Positions 32,455 through 41,657 of a stretch of DNA of 64,000 bases are shown here, piece by piece. The position numbers and the translations under genes are program-made. The stretch is taken from NCBI RefSeq assembly GCF_900176605.1, contig NZ_FXLP01000002.1:62001-126000 (forward strand), read 5' to 3'. The first letter of the stretch is position 1, and every line of letters starts with the position of its first letter. The notes under the pieces are model-generated. The model searched no databases and was not told where the DNA came from. It worked only from the letters and a program-made list of their open reading frames with translations. Source of the stretch: Peptoniphilus vaginalis (lineage in GTDB: Bacteria; Bacillota; Clostridia; Tissierellales; Peptoniphilaceae).

Positions 32455-33543
32455 ATGAAACTTGGAATCGTGGGACTACCAAACGTAGGTAAGTCTACTT
32501 TATTTAATGCCCTAACAAGTGCTGGTGCAGAAGCTGCAAACTATCCCTTTGCAACTATTGAGCCTAACGTTGGGGTTGTAAACGTGCCAGATGAAAGACT
32601 AGAAGTTCTTTCAAAACTAAATAACTCACAAAGAATTGTCTACACTAATATAGAATTTTATGATATTGCTGGGCTTGTTAAGGGAGCCAGCAAGGGCGAA
32701 GGACTTGGCAACCAATTTTTATCAAATATCCGTGAAGTTGATGCCATTGTCCACGTTGTAAGATGTTTTGACGACGAGAACATTATTCACGTTGATGGAT
32801 CCGTTGATCCCTTGCGTGACATTGAAAATATAAACCTAGAATTAATATTTTCTGACCTTGAACAAGTTGATAATAGGTATGGAAAGGTTGCAAAAAAAGC
32901 AAGGGCTGAAAAGAATCTTGCAAAAGAAAGAGACCTTTTAGAAAAAATTAAGACTGCCCTTGAAGAAGGAAGGTCTGCAAGAGAAGTTGAACTTGATGAC
33001 GAAGAAAAGAAAATTATCAAGAACTACTCTCTACTTAGTGCAAAACCTGTTATCTATGTTTGTAACGTTGCAGAAGATGAACTCACTAAGGATGACAATA
33101 AGTATGTGAAGGCAGTTAAGGAATATGCAGAAAAAACCGGCGACGAAGTTGTAGTTATCTCTGCAGAAATTGAATCAGAAATAGCTGCCCTTGATGAAGA
33201 TGAAAAGGAACTATTCTTAGAAGAACTTGGTCTTGACTCATCAGGTCTTGATAAGTTAATTAAGTCAAGCTACAAACTCCTTGGACTAATTTCCTTTATC
33301 ACAACTGGAGAAATGGAAACTAGGGCTTGGACTGTTAAAAGAGGGTCTAAGGCACCAGTTGCTGCTGGAAAAATTCACACAGATATGGAAAGAGGATTTA
33401 TTAAGGCAGACACAATCTCCTACCAAGACCTTGTGGACTCTGGGTCTATGGCAAATGCTAGGGAAAAGGGACTTATTAGAAGTGAAGGAAAGGACTATGT
33501 CGTTGAAGATGGCGACGTTATCGTCTTTAAGTTTAACGTATAA
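32455..33543 (+). CDS. ychF: redox-regulated ATPase/GTPase YchF
   Basis: A 362-residue Obg-family P-loop protein (OLA1/YchF), which prefers ATP and associates with ribosomes. It begins [20 protein letters not shown], with [18 protein letters not shown] as switch region, a coiled-coil insertion around 130-190, and a C-terminal TGS domain ([20 protein letters not shown]). TGGAGG precedes the ATG. It opens a run of housekeeping genes. Confidence 0.96.
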   Translation: MKLGIVGLPNVGKSTLFNALTSAGAEAANYPFATIEPNVGVVNVPDERLEVLSKLNNSQRIVYTNIEFYDIAGLVKGASKGEGLGNQFLSNIREVDAIVHVVRCFDDENIIHVDGSVDPLRDIENINLELIFSDLEQVDNRYGKVAKKARAEKNLAKERDLLEKIKTALEEGRSAREVELDDEEKKIIKNYSLLSAKPVIYVCNVAEDELTKDDNKYVKAVKEYAEKTGDEVVVISAEIESEIAALDEDEKELFLEELGLDSSGLDKLIKSSYKLLGLISFITTGEMETRAWTVKRGSKAPVAAGKIHTDMERGFIKADTISYQDLVDSGSMANAREKGLIRSEGKDYVVEDGDVIVFKFNV

Positions 33544-33569
33544 TTAAGTTGAAGAAAAAAAGGTGATTT

Positions 33570-34400
33570 ATGATTAAAATGCTTTCAATGGACCTAGATG
33601 AAACTCTTTTATCAACTGATAAGCTGATGACAGAATCCTTTAGGCCCTTTGTCGAAAAATTAAAAGCTAATAATATTATTCCCGTGGTTGCAACTGGAAG
33701 AGAATTCTACACTGCTCACAGATTTGTGGGCGAAGATCTTGAGATAGATTTAATTTGCAACAATGGAAATATTATTAAGAATAACAAAACTGGAAAACTT
33801 GAATTTGTAAATCCCATGTCACAGGAAGATGTAGATTTAATTATGTCCTTTGACAATAATGACAAGATCTACTCAACAATTCATGTTGAGAGAGAAGATG
33901 GGATTGACCTCATATTCAAGAAAAAGAATTTTGATTCTCTAGAAGGTACTTACGTAGATGCCTTTAGGGGAAGGAATCTTGGACTTGATAACTTTAATGA
34001 CTTCGAAGGTCATCCTCTTTCAATTGTCTTTGCAGGTAGTCATGATGACTTAGTTGAACTTAGAAGGAATATAAAGGCTGGCATTGGAGATGACAAGTTC
34101 AACTTCCATCTTATGAAGATAAAGAGACAGCCTAAGTGGATGTTGGAAATCCTTCAAAAGAATGGAGACAAGTTTTTTGGCGTAAAGAAGTATGCAGAAA
34201 ATAGGAATATAAAACTAGAAGAAGTTGCAGCCATAGGCGATGACTCCAACGATAAGATGCTTGTAGAAAATGTTGGACTTGGTTTTGCTATGATAAATGC
34301 TGTTGATGTCTTAAAGGAAGTTGCCGATGTGGTTTCTGACTATGACAACAACCACGATGGTGCTATAAAGATTTTAGATAAGGTTTTGTTTGGTGATTAA
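33570..34400 (+). CDS. HAD-superfamily phosphatase, Cof type
   Basis: A 276-residue HAD hydrolase. Motif I is SMDLDETLLST, motif II is VVATGRE, and motif IV is AAIGDDSNDKMLVE, with the usual C2 cap domain between. Cof-type enzymes dephosphorylate sugar phosphates, PLP or nucleotides; the substrate cannot be told. AAAGGTG precedes the ATG, and rbgA starts at the very next base after its stop. Confidence 0.93.
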   Translation: MIKMLSMDLDETLLSTDKLMTESFRPFVEKLKANNIIPVVATGREFYTAHRFVGEDLEIDLICNNGNIIKNNKTGKLEFVNPMSQEDVDLIMSFDNNDKIYSTIHVEREDGIDLIFKKKNFDSLEGTYVDAFRGRNLGLDNFNDFEGHPLSIVFAGSHDDLVELRRNIKAGIGDDKFNFHLMKIKRQPKWMLEILQKNGDKFFGVKKYAENRNIKLEEVAAIGDDSNDKMLVENVGLGFAMINAVDVLKEVADVVSDYDNNHDGAIKILDKVLFGD

Positions 34401-35252
34401 ATGAATATTAACTGGTACCCTGGTCACATGAAGAAGACCATAGAGGATATTGAGAAGAAGTTAAAGCTCGTTGATTTTGTAATAGAAATTATAGATTCCA
34501 GAATCCCCTTCTCAAGTAGAAATCCTCTCTTTGATGACCTCTTTAAAAACAAAAAAAGACTTCTTATTTTTAACAAGTCAGACCTATCTGATCCTAAGTT
34601 AAATGACCTTTGGATGAATAGACTAACTGATGAGAACAACTTTGCCATCTCCTACAATGCAATGAAACCTAACGTTGGTCTTGTTGTAAATAAGTCAGAG
34701 GAACTTATGGCAGAAGAGATAAAAAAATTTGAAGACAAGGGTCTTAACAAGGGACCCCTTCGTGCTATGATTGTTGGTATTCCCAACTCAGGCAAGTCAA
34801 CTTTTATAAATTCAATATCAGGCACAAGGTCAGCCAAGACTGGAAACAGACCAGGAGTTACCAAGGTCAACCAGTGGATAAAGATTCATCCCAAGCTCCA
34901 CCTTCTTGACACGCCAGGAGTTCTTTGGCCAAAGTTTGAAGATAAGGTGGGACTTAACCTTGCCTTTACTGGTGCTATAAAAGATGAAATTATGGACAGG
35001 GAAACTCTTGCCTTGAGACTAATAGAAAAGTTAAAGGAAATTGCTCCTTCTTCCTTAGAAGAAAGATATAAACTTTCTAACATTTATGATATGAGTGGAG
35101 TAGAAATTATGGATGAAATTGGAAGCAAGAGGGGGGCCCTAATGCGTGGAGGCTACATTGATTATGAAAAAGTTTCTGGCATTATCCTAGATGAATTTAG
35201 GAAAGGAATCCTTGGTAGGATTACATTGGAGGTTCCTGATGAGTTTTTATAA
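34401..35252 (+). CDS. rbgA: ribosome biogenesis GTPase RbgA (YlqF)
   Basis: A 283-residue circularly permuted GTPase needed for late 50S assembly. It starts NINWYPGHMKKTIEDIEKKL. G4 (FNKSDL) comes before G1 (GIPNSGKSTFINSI) and G3 (LLDTPGVLWP), the permuted order of the family. Its stop overlaps the rnhB start by 14 bases, the same rbgA-rnhB pairing as in other Firmicutes. Confidence 0.95.
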   Translation: MNINWYPGHMKKTIEDIEKKLKLVDFVIEIIDSRIPFSSRNPLFDDLFKNKKRLLIFNKSDLSDPKLNDLWMNRLTDENNFAISYNAMKPNVGLVVNKSEELMAEEIKKFEDKGLNKGPLRAMIVGIPNSGKSTFINSISGTRSAKTGNRPGVTKVNQWIKIHPKLHLLDTPGVLWPKFEDKVGLNLAFTGAIKDEIMDRETLALRLIEKLKEIAPSSLEERYKLSNIYDMSGVEIMDEIGSKRGALMRGGYIDYEKVSGIILDEFRKGILGRITLEVPDEFL

Positions 35253-35856
35253 TTTCGAAGAAGAATACTATGAAAAGGGCTACAAAAAAATTTGCGGCAT
35301 AGATGAAGTTGGCAGGGGCTGTCTCTTTGGTGATGTAGTTTCCTGCGCAGTAATTATGCCAAGGGGAGAATACATTGAGGGCGTCAATGACTCCAAAAAA
35401 TTATCTCCCAAGAAGAGAGAGAGTCTTTACTTAAAAATTTTGGATTCTGCCATAGCAGTGGGAATTGGCAGGGCAAGTGCTGACATAATTGACAAGGTAA
35501 ATATTAGGATGGCAACCCACATCTCCATGATCAATGCTCTTGAAAACTTAAGAGATAGTGAAAATAATAAAATCGAAGCTGACTGCGTTCTTATTGATGC
35601 AGAAACTATTGAAACAGGAATTTTTCAAAAGGGAATAATCAAGGGCGACGAGTCCTGCTACTCTATTGCTTGTGCATCTATTGTTGCAAAGGTCTATAGG
35701 GACAATCTCTGCAAGAAGTGGGCAGAAGAATATCCCCAATATGGACTTGAAAAGCACAAGGGCTACGCAACAAAATATCATAGAGAAGCTCTAAAGGCTT
35801 ACGGTCCAAGTGACATGCATAGAAGGACTTTTTTAAAGAATATAAAATCATGGTAG
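35239..35856 (+). CDS. rnhB: ribonuclease HII
   Basis: A 205-residue RNase HII that nicks at ribonucleotides in DNA and removes RNA from hybrids. The start ATG 35239 follows TTGGAGG; an in-frame ATG at 35191 lies deep in rbgA and is less likely. CGIDEVGRGCLFGDV carries the catalytic D-E pair, followed by DSKKLSPKKRE, DAETIE and KGDESCYSIACASIVAKVYRD. It overlaps the yraN start by seven bases. Confidence 0.95.
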   Translation: MSFYNFEEEYYEKGYKKICGIDEVGRGCLFGDVVSCAVIMPRGEYIEGVNDSKKLSPKKRESLYLKILDSAIAVGIGRASADIIDKVNIRMATHISMINALENLRDSENNKIEADCVLIDAETIETGIFQKGIIKGDESCYSIACASIVAKVYRDNLCKKWAEEYPQYGLEKHKGYATKYHREALKAYGPSDMHRRTFLKNIKSW

Positions 35857-36209
35857 GACATAATTTATTTTTCGGAAACCGTGGGGAGGATATTGCCACA
35901 AAATTTTTAAAGGACAAGGGTTATATAATATTAGACAGAAATTATCGTGCCCTTGGAACTGAAATAGATATTATTGCACGTGACAAGGATGAACTTGTCT
36001 TTGTAGAAGTTAAGTCACGTAACTCGAGAAAGTATGGAGATGCTTACGAGGCTGTGACAGAATACAAGATGCAAAATATTATTCAAACAGCTACGGCTTA
36101 CATTATGGCAAAGGGACTCTATGATATTATGGTTCGCTTTGACATAATCGAAATTTATTTTAACGAGAAGGAAATCAATCACATAGAGTCGGCATTTATG
36201 CTTTCGTAA
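35850..36209 (+). CDS. YraN family endonuclease-like protein (UPF0102)
   Basis: A 119-residue protein of the YraN/UPF0102 family. It shows GNRGEDIATKFLKDKGYIIL, then GTEIDIIARDKDELVFVEVK, a D-x(n)-E-x-K arrangement of the PD-(D/E)XK nuclease fold related to archaeal Hjc. The cellular role is not settled. It overlaps rnhB by seven bases and is followed by a terminator. Confidence 0.93.
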   Translation: MVGHNLFFGNRGEDIATKFLKDKGYIILDRNYRALGTEIDIIARDKDELVFVEVKSRNSRKYGDAYEAVTEYKMQNIIQTATAYIMAKGLYDIMVRFDIIEIYFNEKEINHIESAFMLS

Positions 36210-36234
36210 AACTAGGTTAAGCCTAGTTTTTTTA
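36208..36234 (+). terminator. terminator after the ychF-yraN cluster
   Basis: Stem AAACTAGG/CCTAGTTT with a five-base loop, then T. Confidence 0.85.
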
Positions 36235-36248
36235 TTTGCAATAATTAC

Positions 36249-36276
36249 TTGCTTATTAAAAAACTTGTGTTATTAT
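36249..36276 (+). promoter_or_regulatory. predicted suf operon promoter
   Basis: TTGCTT (36249) and TATTAT (36271), 16 bases apart, 60 bases before the sufC ATG. Confidence 0.5.
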
Positions 36277-36335
36277 AGTTAATAGAAAAAAACATAGTAA
36301 TTTTGTATGAATTATTTTTAATAAATGGAGGAAGT

Positions 36336-37082
36336 ATGACAGAGTTATTGAGAATAGAAAATTTAAGTGCAGGCGTAGAGGATAAACAAATTTTAAAAAA
36401 TATAAATTTGAAAATTAATTACGGTGAAGTTCACGTAATCATGGGACCAAATGGTTCTGGTAAGTCTACACTTGCCAATGTAATCATGGACAATCCTGTT
36501 TACACTGTTACAAGCGGAAAGATCTTCTTAGATGGAGAAGACATAACAGACCTTACTACAGACAAGAGAGCAAACAAGGGACTATTTATGTCCTTCCAAA
36601 CTCCAGAAGAAGTTCCAGGAATTTCTGTAGAAAACTTTATTAGGACTGCAAAGTCTTTAAAGGAAGACAAACAAATTTCAATTTTAAAATTTAAAAAAGA
36701 AATTAAGAAGGAAATGGAAGAATTAAAAATGGATTCTTCTTACGCAGAAAGATATTTAAACGTAGGCTTCTCTGGAGGAGAAAAAAAGAAAAATGAAATT
36801 CTTCAAATGTTAATGTTAAAGCCTAAGCTTGCTATTCTTGACGAAACAGACTCAGGTCTTGATGTTGATGCAACAAGAATTGTATCAAGGGGTATTGAAA
36901 AATATTTAAACAAGGACAATGCTGTTTTAATTATCACTCACCACAAGGAGTTAATCGACAACATTAAGCCTGACTTTGTTCACGTTGTATTAGATGGTGA
37001 AATTGTAAAAGAAGGAGACGCTTCTCTAATCGATAAAATCGAAAAAGATGGATTTAACTGGATAAGAGAAGAGGTGAAATAA
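36336..37082 (+). CDS. sufC: Fe-S assembly ATPase SufC
   Basis: A 248-residue ABC-type ATPase of the SufBCD scaffold. The start is ATG 36336 after ATGGAGG; the in-frame 36303 lacks a site. Motifs are GPNGSGKSTLANVI, FSGGEKKKNEILQ (the SufC form of the signature) and AILDETDSGLDVDA. It is first of sufC-B-D-S-U, the standard Firmicutes order, followed here by an Rrf2 regulator. Confidence 0.96.
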   Translation: MTELLRIENLSAGVEDKQILKNINLKINYGEVHVIMGPNGSGKSTLANVIMDNPVYTVTSGKIFLDGEDITDLTTDKRANKGLFMSFQTPEEVPGISVENFIRTAKSLKEDKQISILKFKKEIKKEMEELKMDSSYAERYLNVGFSGGEKKKNEILQMLMLKPKLAILDETDSGLDVDATRIVSRGIEKYLNKDNAVLIITHHKELIDNIKPDFVHVVLDGEIVKEGDASLIDKIEKDGFNWIREEVK

Positions 37083-37083
37083 T

Positions 37084-38499
37084 TTGGTTAAGAAGGTAGA
37101 AAAAACTTATGTAGAAGACATGGACCGTGGTGTCTATGACATTAAAAATAAATTTACATTTAGATCAAAGACTGAGAAGGGACTTACAGAAGAAATTGTA
37201 AGACAAATTTCTGCTGAAAAGGACGAACCAGAATGGATGCTTGAAAGTAGGCTTAAGGCACTTAAGATCTTTAATGAAAAAGAAAATCCAAAATGGGGTC
37301 CAGACCTTTCTGAAGTTGATATGGATAAAATCACAACTTATATAAGACCAGATGCAGATATGTCTGACGACTGGAAGAATGTACCTGAAGAAATTAGGGA
37401 CACCTTTGACAAGCTTGGAATACCTGAAGCAGAAAAGGAATCTATGCTTTCTGGTGTTGGAGCTCAATACGACTCTGAAGTAGTTTACCACTCCATCCAA
37501 AAACATCTTTCAGACCAAGGTGTAATTTATACAGACTTTGAAACAGGACTTAAAAAATATCCTGAAATCGTAAAAAAATATTTTAGCAAGTGTATAACAC
37601 CTAAGCTTCACAAGTATGCAGCTCTTCACTATGCTGTATGGTCTGGTGGATCCTTTGTATATGTGCCAAAGGGAGTAAATGTAGATATACCTCTACAATC
37701 TTACTTTAGACTTAATGCACCAGGTGCAGGACAATTTGAACACACCTTAATTATTATAGAAGATGGAGCCTACTGCCACTTCATAGAAGGTTGCTCTGCT
37801 CCTAAGTACAATGTCATAAACCTACACGCAGGTGCAGTTGAACTTTTTGTTGGAGAAGGGGCAACTCTTAGGTACTCAACAATAGAAAACTGGTCAAGAA
37901 ATATGTACAACCTCAACACTAAGAAGGCAATCGTAGAAAAAAATGGAAAGATCGAATGGGTTTCAGGATCCTTTGGTTCAAAAGTTTCTATGCTTTACCC
38001 ATCATCAATCCTTGTGGGAGAAAATGCATCTAGTGAATTCACTGGTATCTCCTTTGCAGGTGAGGGACAAAATCTTGACACAGGAGCACAAGTTGTTCAC
38101 GCAGCACCACACACTACTTCAACTATAAACACAAAATCAATTTCAAAATCTGGTGGGATTGCAATTTACAGGGGGCTTGTTGAAATAAAAGAAAATGCTG
38201 TTGGTGCAAAGAACGCAACATCTTGTGAGTCCTTGATGCTTGATAGCAAGTCAAGGTCAGATACAATTCCTACAATAAAAATTGAAAACAATAATATTGA
38301 TATTGGACACGAAGCAAAAATCGGAAGGATTAGCGATTCAGTTATCTTCTACCTAATGTCCAGGGGTATCTCTGAACAAGAGGCCAAGGAAATGGTAGTA
38401 AGAGGTTTTGCTGAGCCAATAGCTAAGGAACTTCCTATGGAATACGCAGTTGAGATGAATAACTTAATAAATCTTGAACTTGTTGGATCAATTGGGTAG
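37084..38499 (+). CDS. sufB: Fe-S assembly scaffold SufB
   Basis: A 471-residue SufB starting at TTG 37084 with GAGGTG upstream, two bases after sufC. SufB-specific segments include EPEWMLESRLKALKIF near the start, HYAVWSGGSFVYVPKGV, FIEGCSAPKYNVINLHAGAV and NATSCESLMLDSKSRSDTIP. With SufC and SufD it builds Fe-S clusters on its beta-helix. Length is normal. Confidence 0.96.
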   Translation: MVKKVEKTYVEDMDRGVYDIKNKFTFRSKTEKGLTEEIVRQISAEKDEPEWMLESRLKALKIFNEKENPKWGPDLSEVDMDKITTYIRPDADMSDDWKNVPEEIRDTFDKLGIPEAEKESMLSGVGAQYDSEVVYHSIQKHLSDQGVIYTDFETGLKKYPEIVKKYFSKCITPKLHKYAALHYAVWSGGSFVYVPKGVNVDIPLQSYFRLNAPGAGQFEHTLIIIEDGAYCHFIEGCSAPKYNVINLHAGAVELFVGEGATLRYSTIENWSRNMYNLNTKKAIVEKNGKIEWVSGSFGSKVSMLYPSSILVGENASSEFTGISFAGEGQNLDTGAQVVHAAPHTTSTINTKSISKSGGIAIYRGLVEIKENAVGAKNATSCESLMLDSKSRSDTIPTIKIENNNIDIGHEAKIGRISDSVIFYLMSRGISEQEAKEMVVRGFAEPIAKELPMEYAVEMNNLINLELVGSIG

Positions 38500-38506
38500 G
38501 TGAAAG

Positions 38507-39556
38507 ATGAATAAATTAATAGGAAATGAAATAGCCTTTAAGACTTTTGACTTCTTAAGGGTTAATGAAACAGAAATAGAAATTCCACAAATTAAAGGGA
38601 TTTCATATAGAGAAGTAGGAGAAGATAATCCAGGAGAAATTTCTGAATTTGAAAATTTTAAGTACGGCATATCAGATGATGTCTTAGATTTAAATAGGAA
38701 ATACCTAAATTATTATAAGTCCCACACAAGTGGAGAAGGAAAGGCAGTAGAAAACTTCAAGTTATTTGAACTTGACGATGAATATTCTGAGCTCTTTGAC
38801 CTTCACCACATAGTTGCAGAAAAAGATTCAAAATTAAAAGTTGTCCTTGACTACACATCTTGTGGCAGCAGTGAAAAATTTAGGAATACTGTTATCAAAG
38901 TCCTTGCAAAAGAAAACTCAGAAGTTGAAGTTTTTGTAATAGCGAGAGATGATGACAAGTCCCTAGTGCTTGAATCAATTGGAGTTTATACAGAAAATCA
39001 TGCAAAAGTTAGCGTACACCAATATGAACTTGGTTCCGCTAGACTTTACACAAACTACAAGTGCGAATTAATTGGCGAATATTCAGAGGGACTTGTTAAT
39101 TCAATTTACTTTGGTCAAAAAGACGAGTACCTCAATATGAACTTTGACATGATTCACAAGGGTAGAAAGACTGAGTCAGACATCCTAGTTAACGGTGCCT
39201 TAAAGGGAAGGTCATCAAAGAACTTTAAGTCAAATCTTCAATTTATAGAAGGCGCCAAGGGTGCAGAGGGTTCTGAAGAAGAATATTCAATCCTACTTGA
39301 TGACACAGTTCACTCAATCTCAGTACCCCTAATGCTTGCTCACGAAGATGACGTTGTTGGTAACCACGCATCAAGTTCAGGTAAGCTTGATAGCAACCAA
39401 ATTTTTTATCTAATGTCTAGGGGCATAAGCTTTGATGAAGCAGAAGCTCTAATAGTTGAGTCCAAATTTTCTGGAGCTATTGATGCTCTTGGCGATGAAA
39501 AGCTAAAGGAAGAAGTTTGGAAATCAGTTAGAGAAATTATAAAGAGAGGAAATTAA
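38507..39556 (+). CDS. sufD: Fe-S assembly protein SufD
   Basis: A 349-residue SufD-type beta-helix protein. The C-terminal core HEDDVVGNHASSSGKLDSNQ then FYLMSRGISFDEAEALI is shared with SufB. The N-terminal region is divergent, as usual for SufD. It sits between sufB and sufS with GGTGAAAG before the ATG. Confidence 0.93.
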   Translation: MNKLIGNEIAFKTFDFLRVNETEIEIPQIKGISYREVGEDNPGEISEFENFKYGISDDVLDLNRKYLNYYKSHTSGEGKAVENFKLFELDDEYSELFDLHHIVAEKDSKLKVVLDYTSCGSSEKFRNTVIKVLAKENSEVEVFVIARDDDKSLVLESIGVYTENHAKVSVHQYELGSARLYTNYKCELIGEYSEGLVNSIYFGQKDEYLNMNFDMIHKGRKTESDILVNGALKGRSSKNFKSNLQFIEGAKGAEGSEEEYSILLDDTVHSISVPLMLAHEDDVVGNHASSSGKLDSNQIFYLMSRGISFDEAEALIVESKFSGAIDALGDEKLKEEVWKSVREIIKRGN

Positions 39557-40798
39557 ATGTTTACTAAAAACGAAATAGAAGAAATTAGAAAAGAGTTTCC
39601 CTTTTTAAATTTGAAACCCAATGGAAAGCAAATAGTTTATTTTGACAACGGTGCAACAACACAAAAACCAAGAGAAATTATTGACAATATAAAAAACTTT
39701 TACGAATGCGAAAATGGAAATCCTCACAGGGGAGCCCATTATCTTGCAATGAAGTCAACAGAAGTTTACGAAGATGCAAGACAAAAGATAGCAGACTTTA
39801 TAGGAGCAAGGAAGGCATCAGAAGTTGTATTTCTTAGAAATGCAACTGAAGCCTTAAACCTTCTTGCTTATTCCTATGGGCTAAACAATTTAAAAGAAGG
39901 CGATGAAATTGTGATTTCAATTATGGAACACCATTCCAACCTTGTGCCTTGGCAAGAAGTTTGCAAGAAAACTGGAGCAAAGTTAAAGTTTTTATATCTT
40001 GACCATGATATGCAAATTCCTTTTTCTGAAATCGAAGAAAAAGTTACTAAGAATACAAAACTTATTTCTATCACAGGAGCATCTAACGTTGTTGGAACAA
40101 ATCCTGACATAGAAAAAATTGTAAAGTATGCAAGAGAAAATTCAGACGCAAAGATCATTCTTGATGGGGCACAATTAGTTCCCCATAGGAAGGTCAATGT
40201 AAGTGAACTTGATGTTGACTTTATGGCATTTTCTGGTCACAAGATGTATTCTGCCTTGGGAATTGGTGTACTTTATGGAAAAGAAGAACTCTTAAACAAG
40301 ATGGATGTCTTCCTTACTGGTGGCGATATGATTGAATATGTCTATGAAGACCACACAACTTTCTTAGATGCGCCACAAAGGTTTGAAGCAGGAACTACCA
40401 ATGTTGAAGGAGCAGTTAATCTTGCAGCAGCCATTGACTTTATAAACAAATATGGAATGGAAAAAATTGACGAGTACGAAAGATTTTTAACTGACTACTG
40501 TTACTACAAGCTTAAAAAACTAAATTATCTTGATGTCTACACAACAAGTGACAAGAACAGGGCACCAGTAATTTCTTTCAACTTTAAAGAAGCTCATCCT
40601 CACGATGTTGCATCAATTCTTGACACTTATGGCATTGCCATAAGATCAGGTCACCACTGTGCCCAACCACTACACAGGTACTTGGGTTCAAATTTCTCTT
40701 GTAGGGCAAGTTTTGCAATCTACAACACAGTGGAAGAAATTGATTATTTCGTTGAACATCTTGAAGATGTAAGGAGGATTTTAGGAATTGAATCTTGA
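39557..40798 (+). CDS. sufS: cysteine desulfurase SufS
   Basis: A 413-residue group II, PLP-dependent cysteine desulfurase. Visible are YFDNGATTQKP, the PLP lysine in MAFSGHKMYSALGIG, and the active cysteine in RSGHHCAQPLHRYLG. It passes persulfide sulfur to SufU. The gene starts right at the end of sufD and overlaps sufU by 11 bases. Confidence 0.96.
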   Translation: MFTKNEIEEIRKEFPFLNLKPNGKQIVYFDNGATTQKPREIIDNIKNFYECENGNPHRGAHYLAMKSTEVYEDARQKIADFIGARKASEVVFLRNATEALNLLAYSYGLNNLKEGDEIVISIMEHHSNLVPWQEVCKKTGAKLKFLYLDHDMQIPFSEIEEKVTKNTKLISITGASNVVGTNPDIEKIVKYARENSDAKIILDGAQLVPHRKVNVSELDVDFMAFSGHKMYSALGIGVLYGKEELLNKMDVFLTGGDMIEYVYEDHTTFLDAPQRFEAGTTNVEGAVNLAAAIDFINKYGMEKIDEYERFLTDYCYYKLKKLNYLDVYTTSDKNRAPVISFNFKEAHPHDVASILDTYGIAIRSGHHCAQPLHRYLGSNFSCRASFAIYNTVEEIDYFVEHLEDVRRILGIES

Positions 40799-41243
40799 TA
40801 ATATTTACACAGAATTAATCTTAGAGCACTCTAGGAACAAACACAACAGAAGAGAACTAGAAGACTACACAAAAAAAGAGCTTGGTCACAATCCAAGTTG
40901 TGGAGATGAAATCACTCTTGAAGTTAAGATTAAAGATGACATTATAGAAGATATATCCTACACAGGTCACGGATGTGCCATCTCTCAAGCGTCAACTTCA
41001 ATTATGTGTGACAATGTAAAGGGCATAAAAGTTGAAGAAGCTATTGAAAGAGCAAATAAGTTTATTGGAATGGTAAAGGGAGAGATTGATGACCCAGACG
41101 AGTTAGAAGATCTTGACGATGCCGTTGCCTTTGAATCTATTTCAACTCTACCTGCAAGAGTAAAGTGTGCAGTCCTATCATGGTACACATTAAAAAATAT
41201 GCTAGAAAATAATAAAGATAAGGGATCTTTTAATCCATTATAA
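40788..41243 (+). CDS. sufU: sulfur transfer protein SufU
   Basis: A 151-residue SufU. TTG 40788 is taken as start because AAGGAGG lies ten bases upstream and the N-terminus NLDNIYTELILEHSRNKHNR is typical. Zinc-binding cysteines are in NPSCGDEITLEV, GHGCAISQAS and VKCAVLSWYT. It accepts sulfur from SufS. It overlaps sufS. Confidence 0.95.
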   Translation: MNLDNIYTELILEHSRNKHNRRELEDYTKKELGHNPSCGDEITLEVKIKDDIIEDISYTGHGCAISQASTSIMCDNVKGIKVEEAIERANKFIGMVKGEIDDPDELEDLDDAVAFESISTLPARVKCAVLSWYTLKNMLENNKDKGSFNPL

Positions 41244-41254
41244 GAGGTGACTAG

Positions 41255-41650
41255 ATGAAATTATCTACAAAGGGTCGTTACGGTCTAATGGCAATGTATA
41301 ACTTAAAGGAAAATATGGGCAAGGGTCCCATAGCCTTAAAGGATATAGCAAGAGATGAAAATCTTTCCGAATCTTATTTAGAACAACTCTTCACCCTTCT
41401 TAGGAAGGCAGACCTTGTCAAATCAATTAGGGGTGCAGGTGGAGGTTATGTATTAGCAAGAGACCCACAAAATATAGCAATTGGAGAAATTATAAATGCC
41501 CTCGAGGGAGATATTTCTCTTTCCTGTTGCGACCTTGGGAAAAATGTAGCTTGTGGCAAGCAAGCTGATTGCGCAACAAGGGATATCTTATCTAAACTTC
41601 AAGGTCGAATTGAAGGGGTCATGGAGTCTATGACCCTAGCAGATATGTGA
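41255..41650 (+). CDS. Rrf2 family transcriptional regulator (IscR-like)
   Basis: A 131-residue winged-helix regulator, beginning KLSTKGRYGLMAMYNLKE with the recognition motif LSESYLEQLFTLLRKADLVKSIRG. The effector region has SCCDLGKNVACGKQADCAT, a cysteine cluster similar to the Fe-S ligands of IscR. Placement inside the suf operon suggests feedback control of Fe-S assembly, as IscR does for isc. CymR-like control of cysteine metabolism is the alternative. Confidence 0.92.
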   Translation: MKLSTKGRYGLMAMYNLKENMGKGPIALKDIARDENLSESYLEQLFTLLRKADLVKSIRGAGGGYVLARDPQNIAIGEIINALEGDISLSCCDLGKNVACGKQADCATRDILSKLQGRIEGVMESMTLADM

Positions 41651-41657
41651 GGCTCTT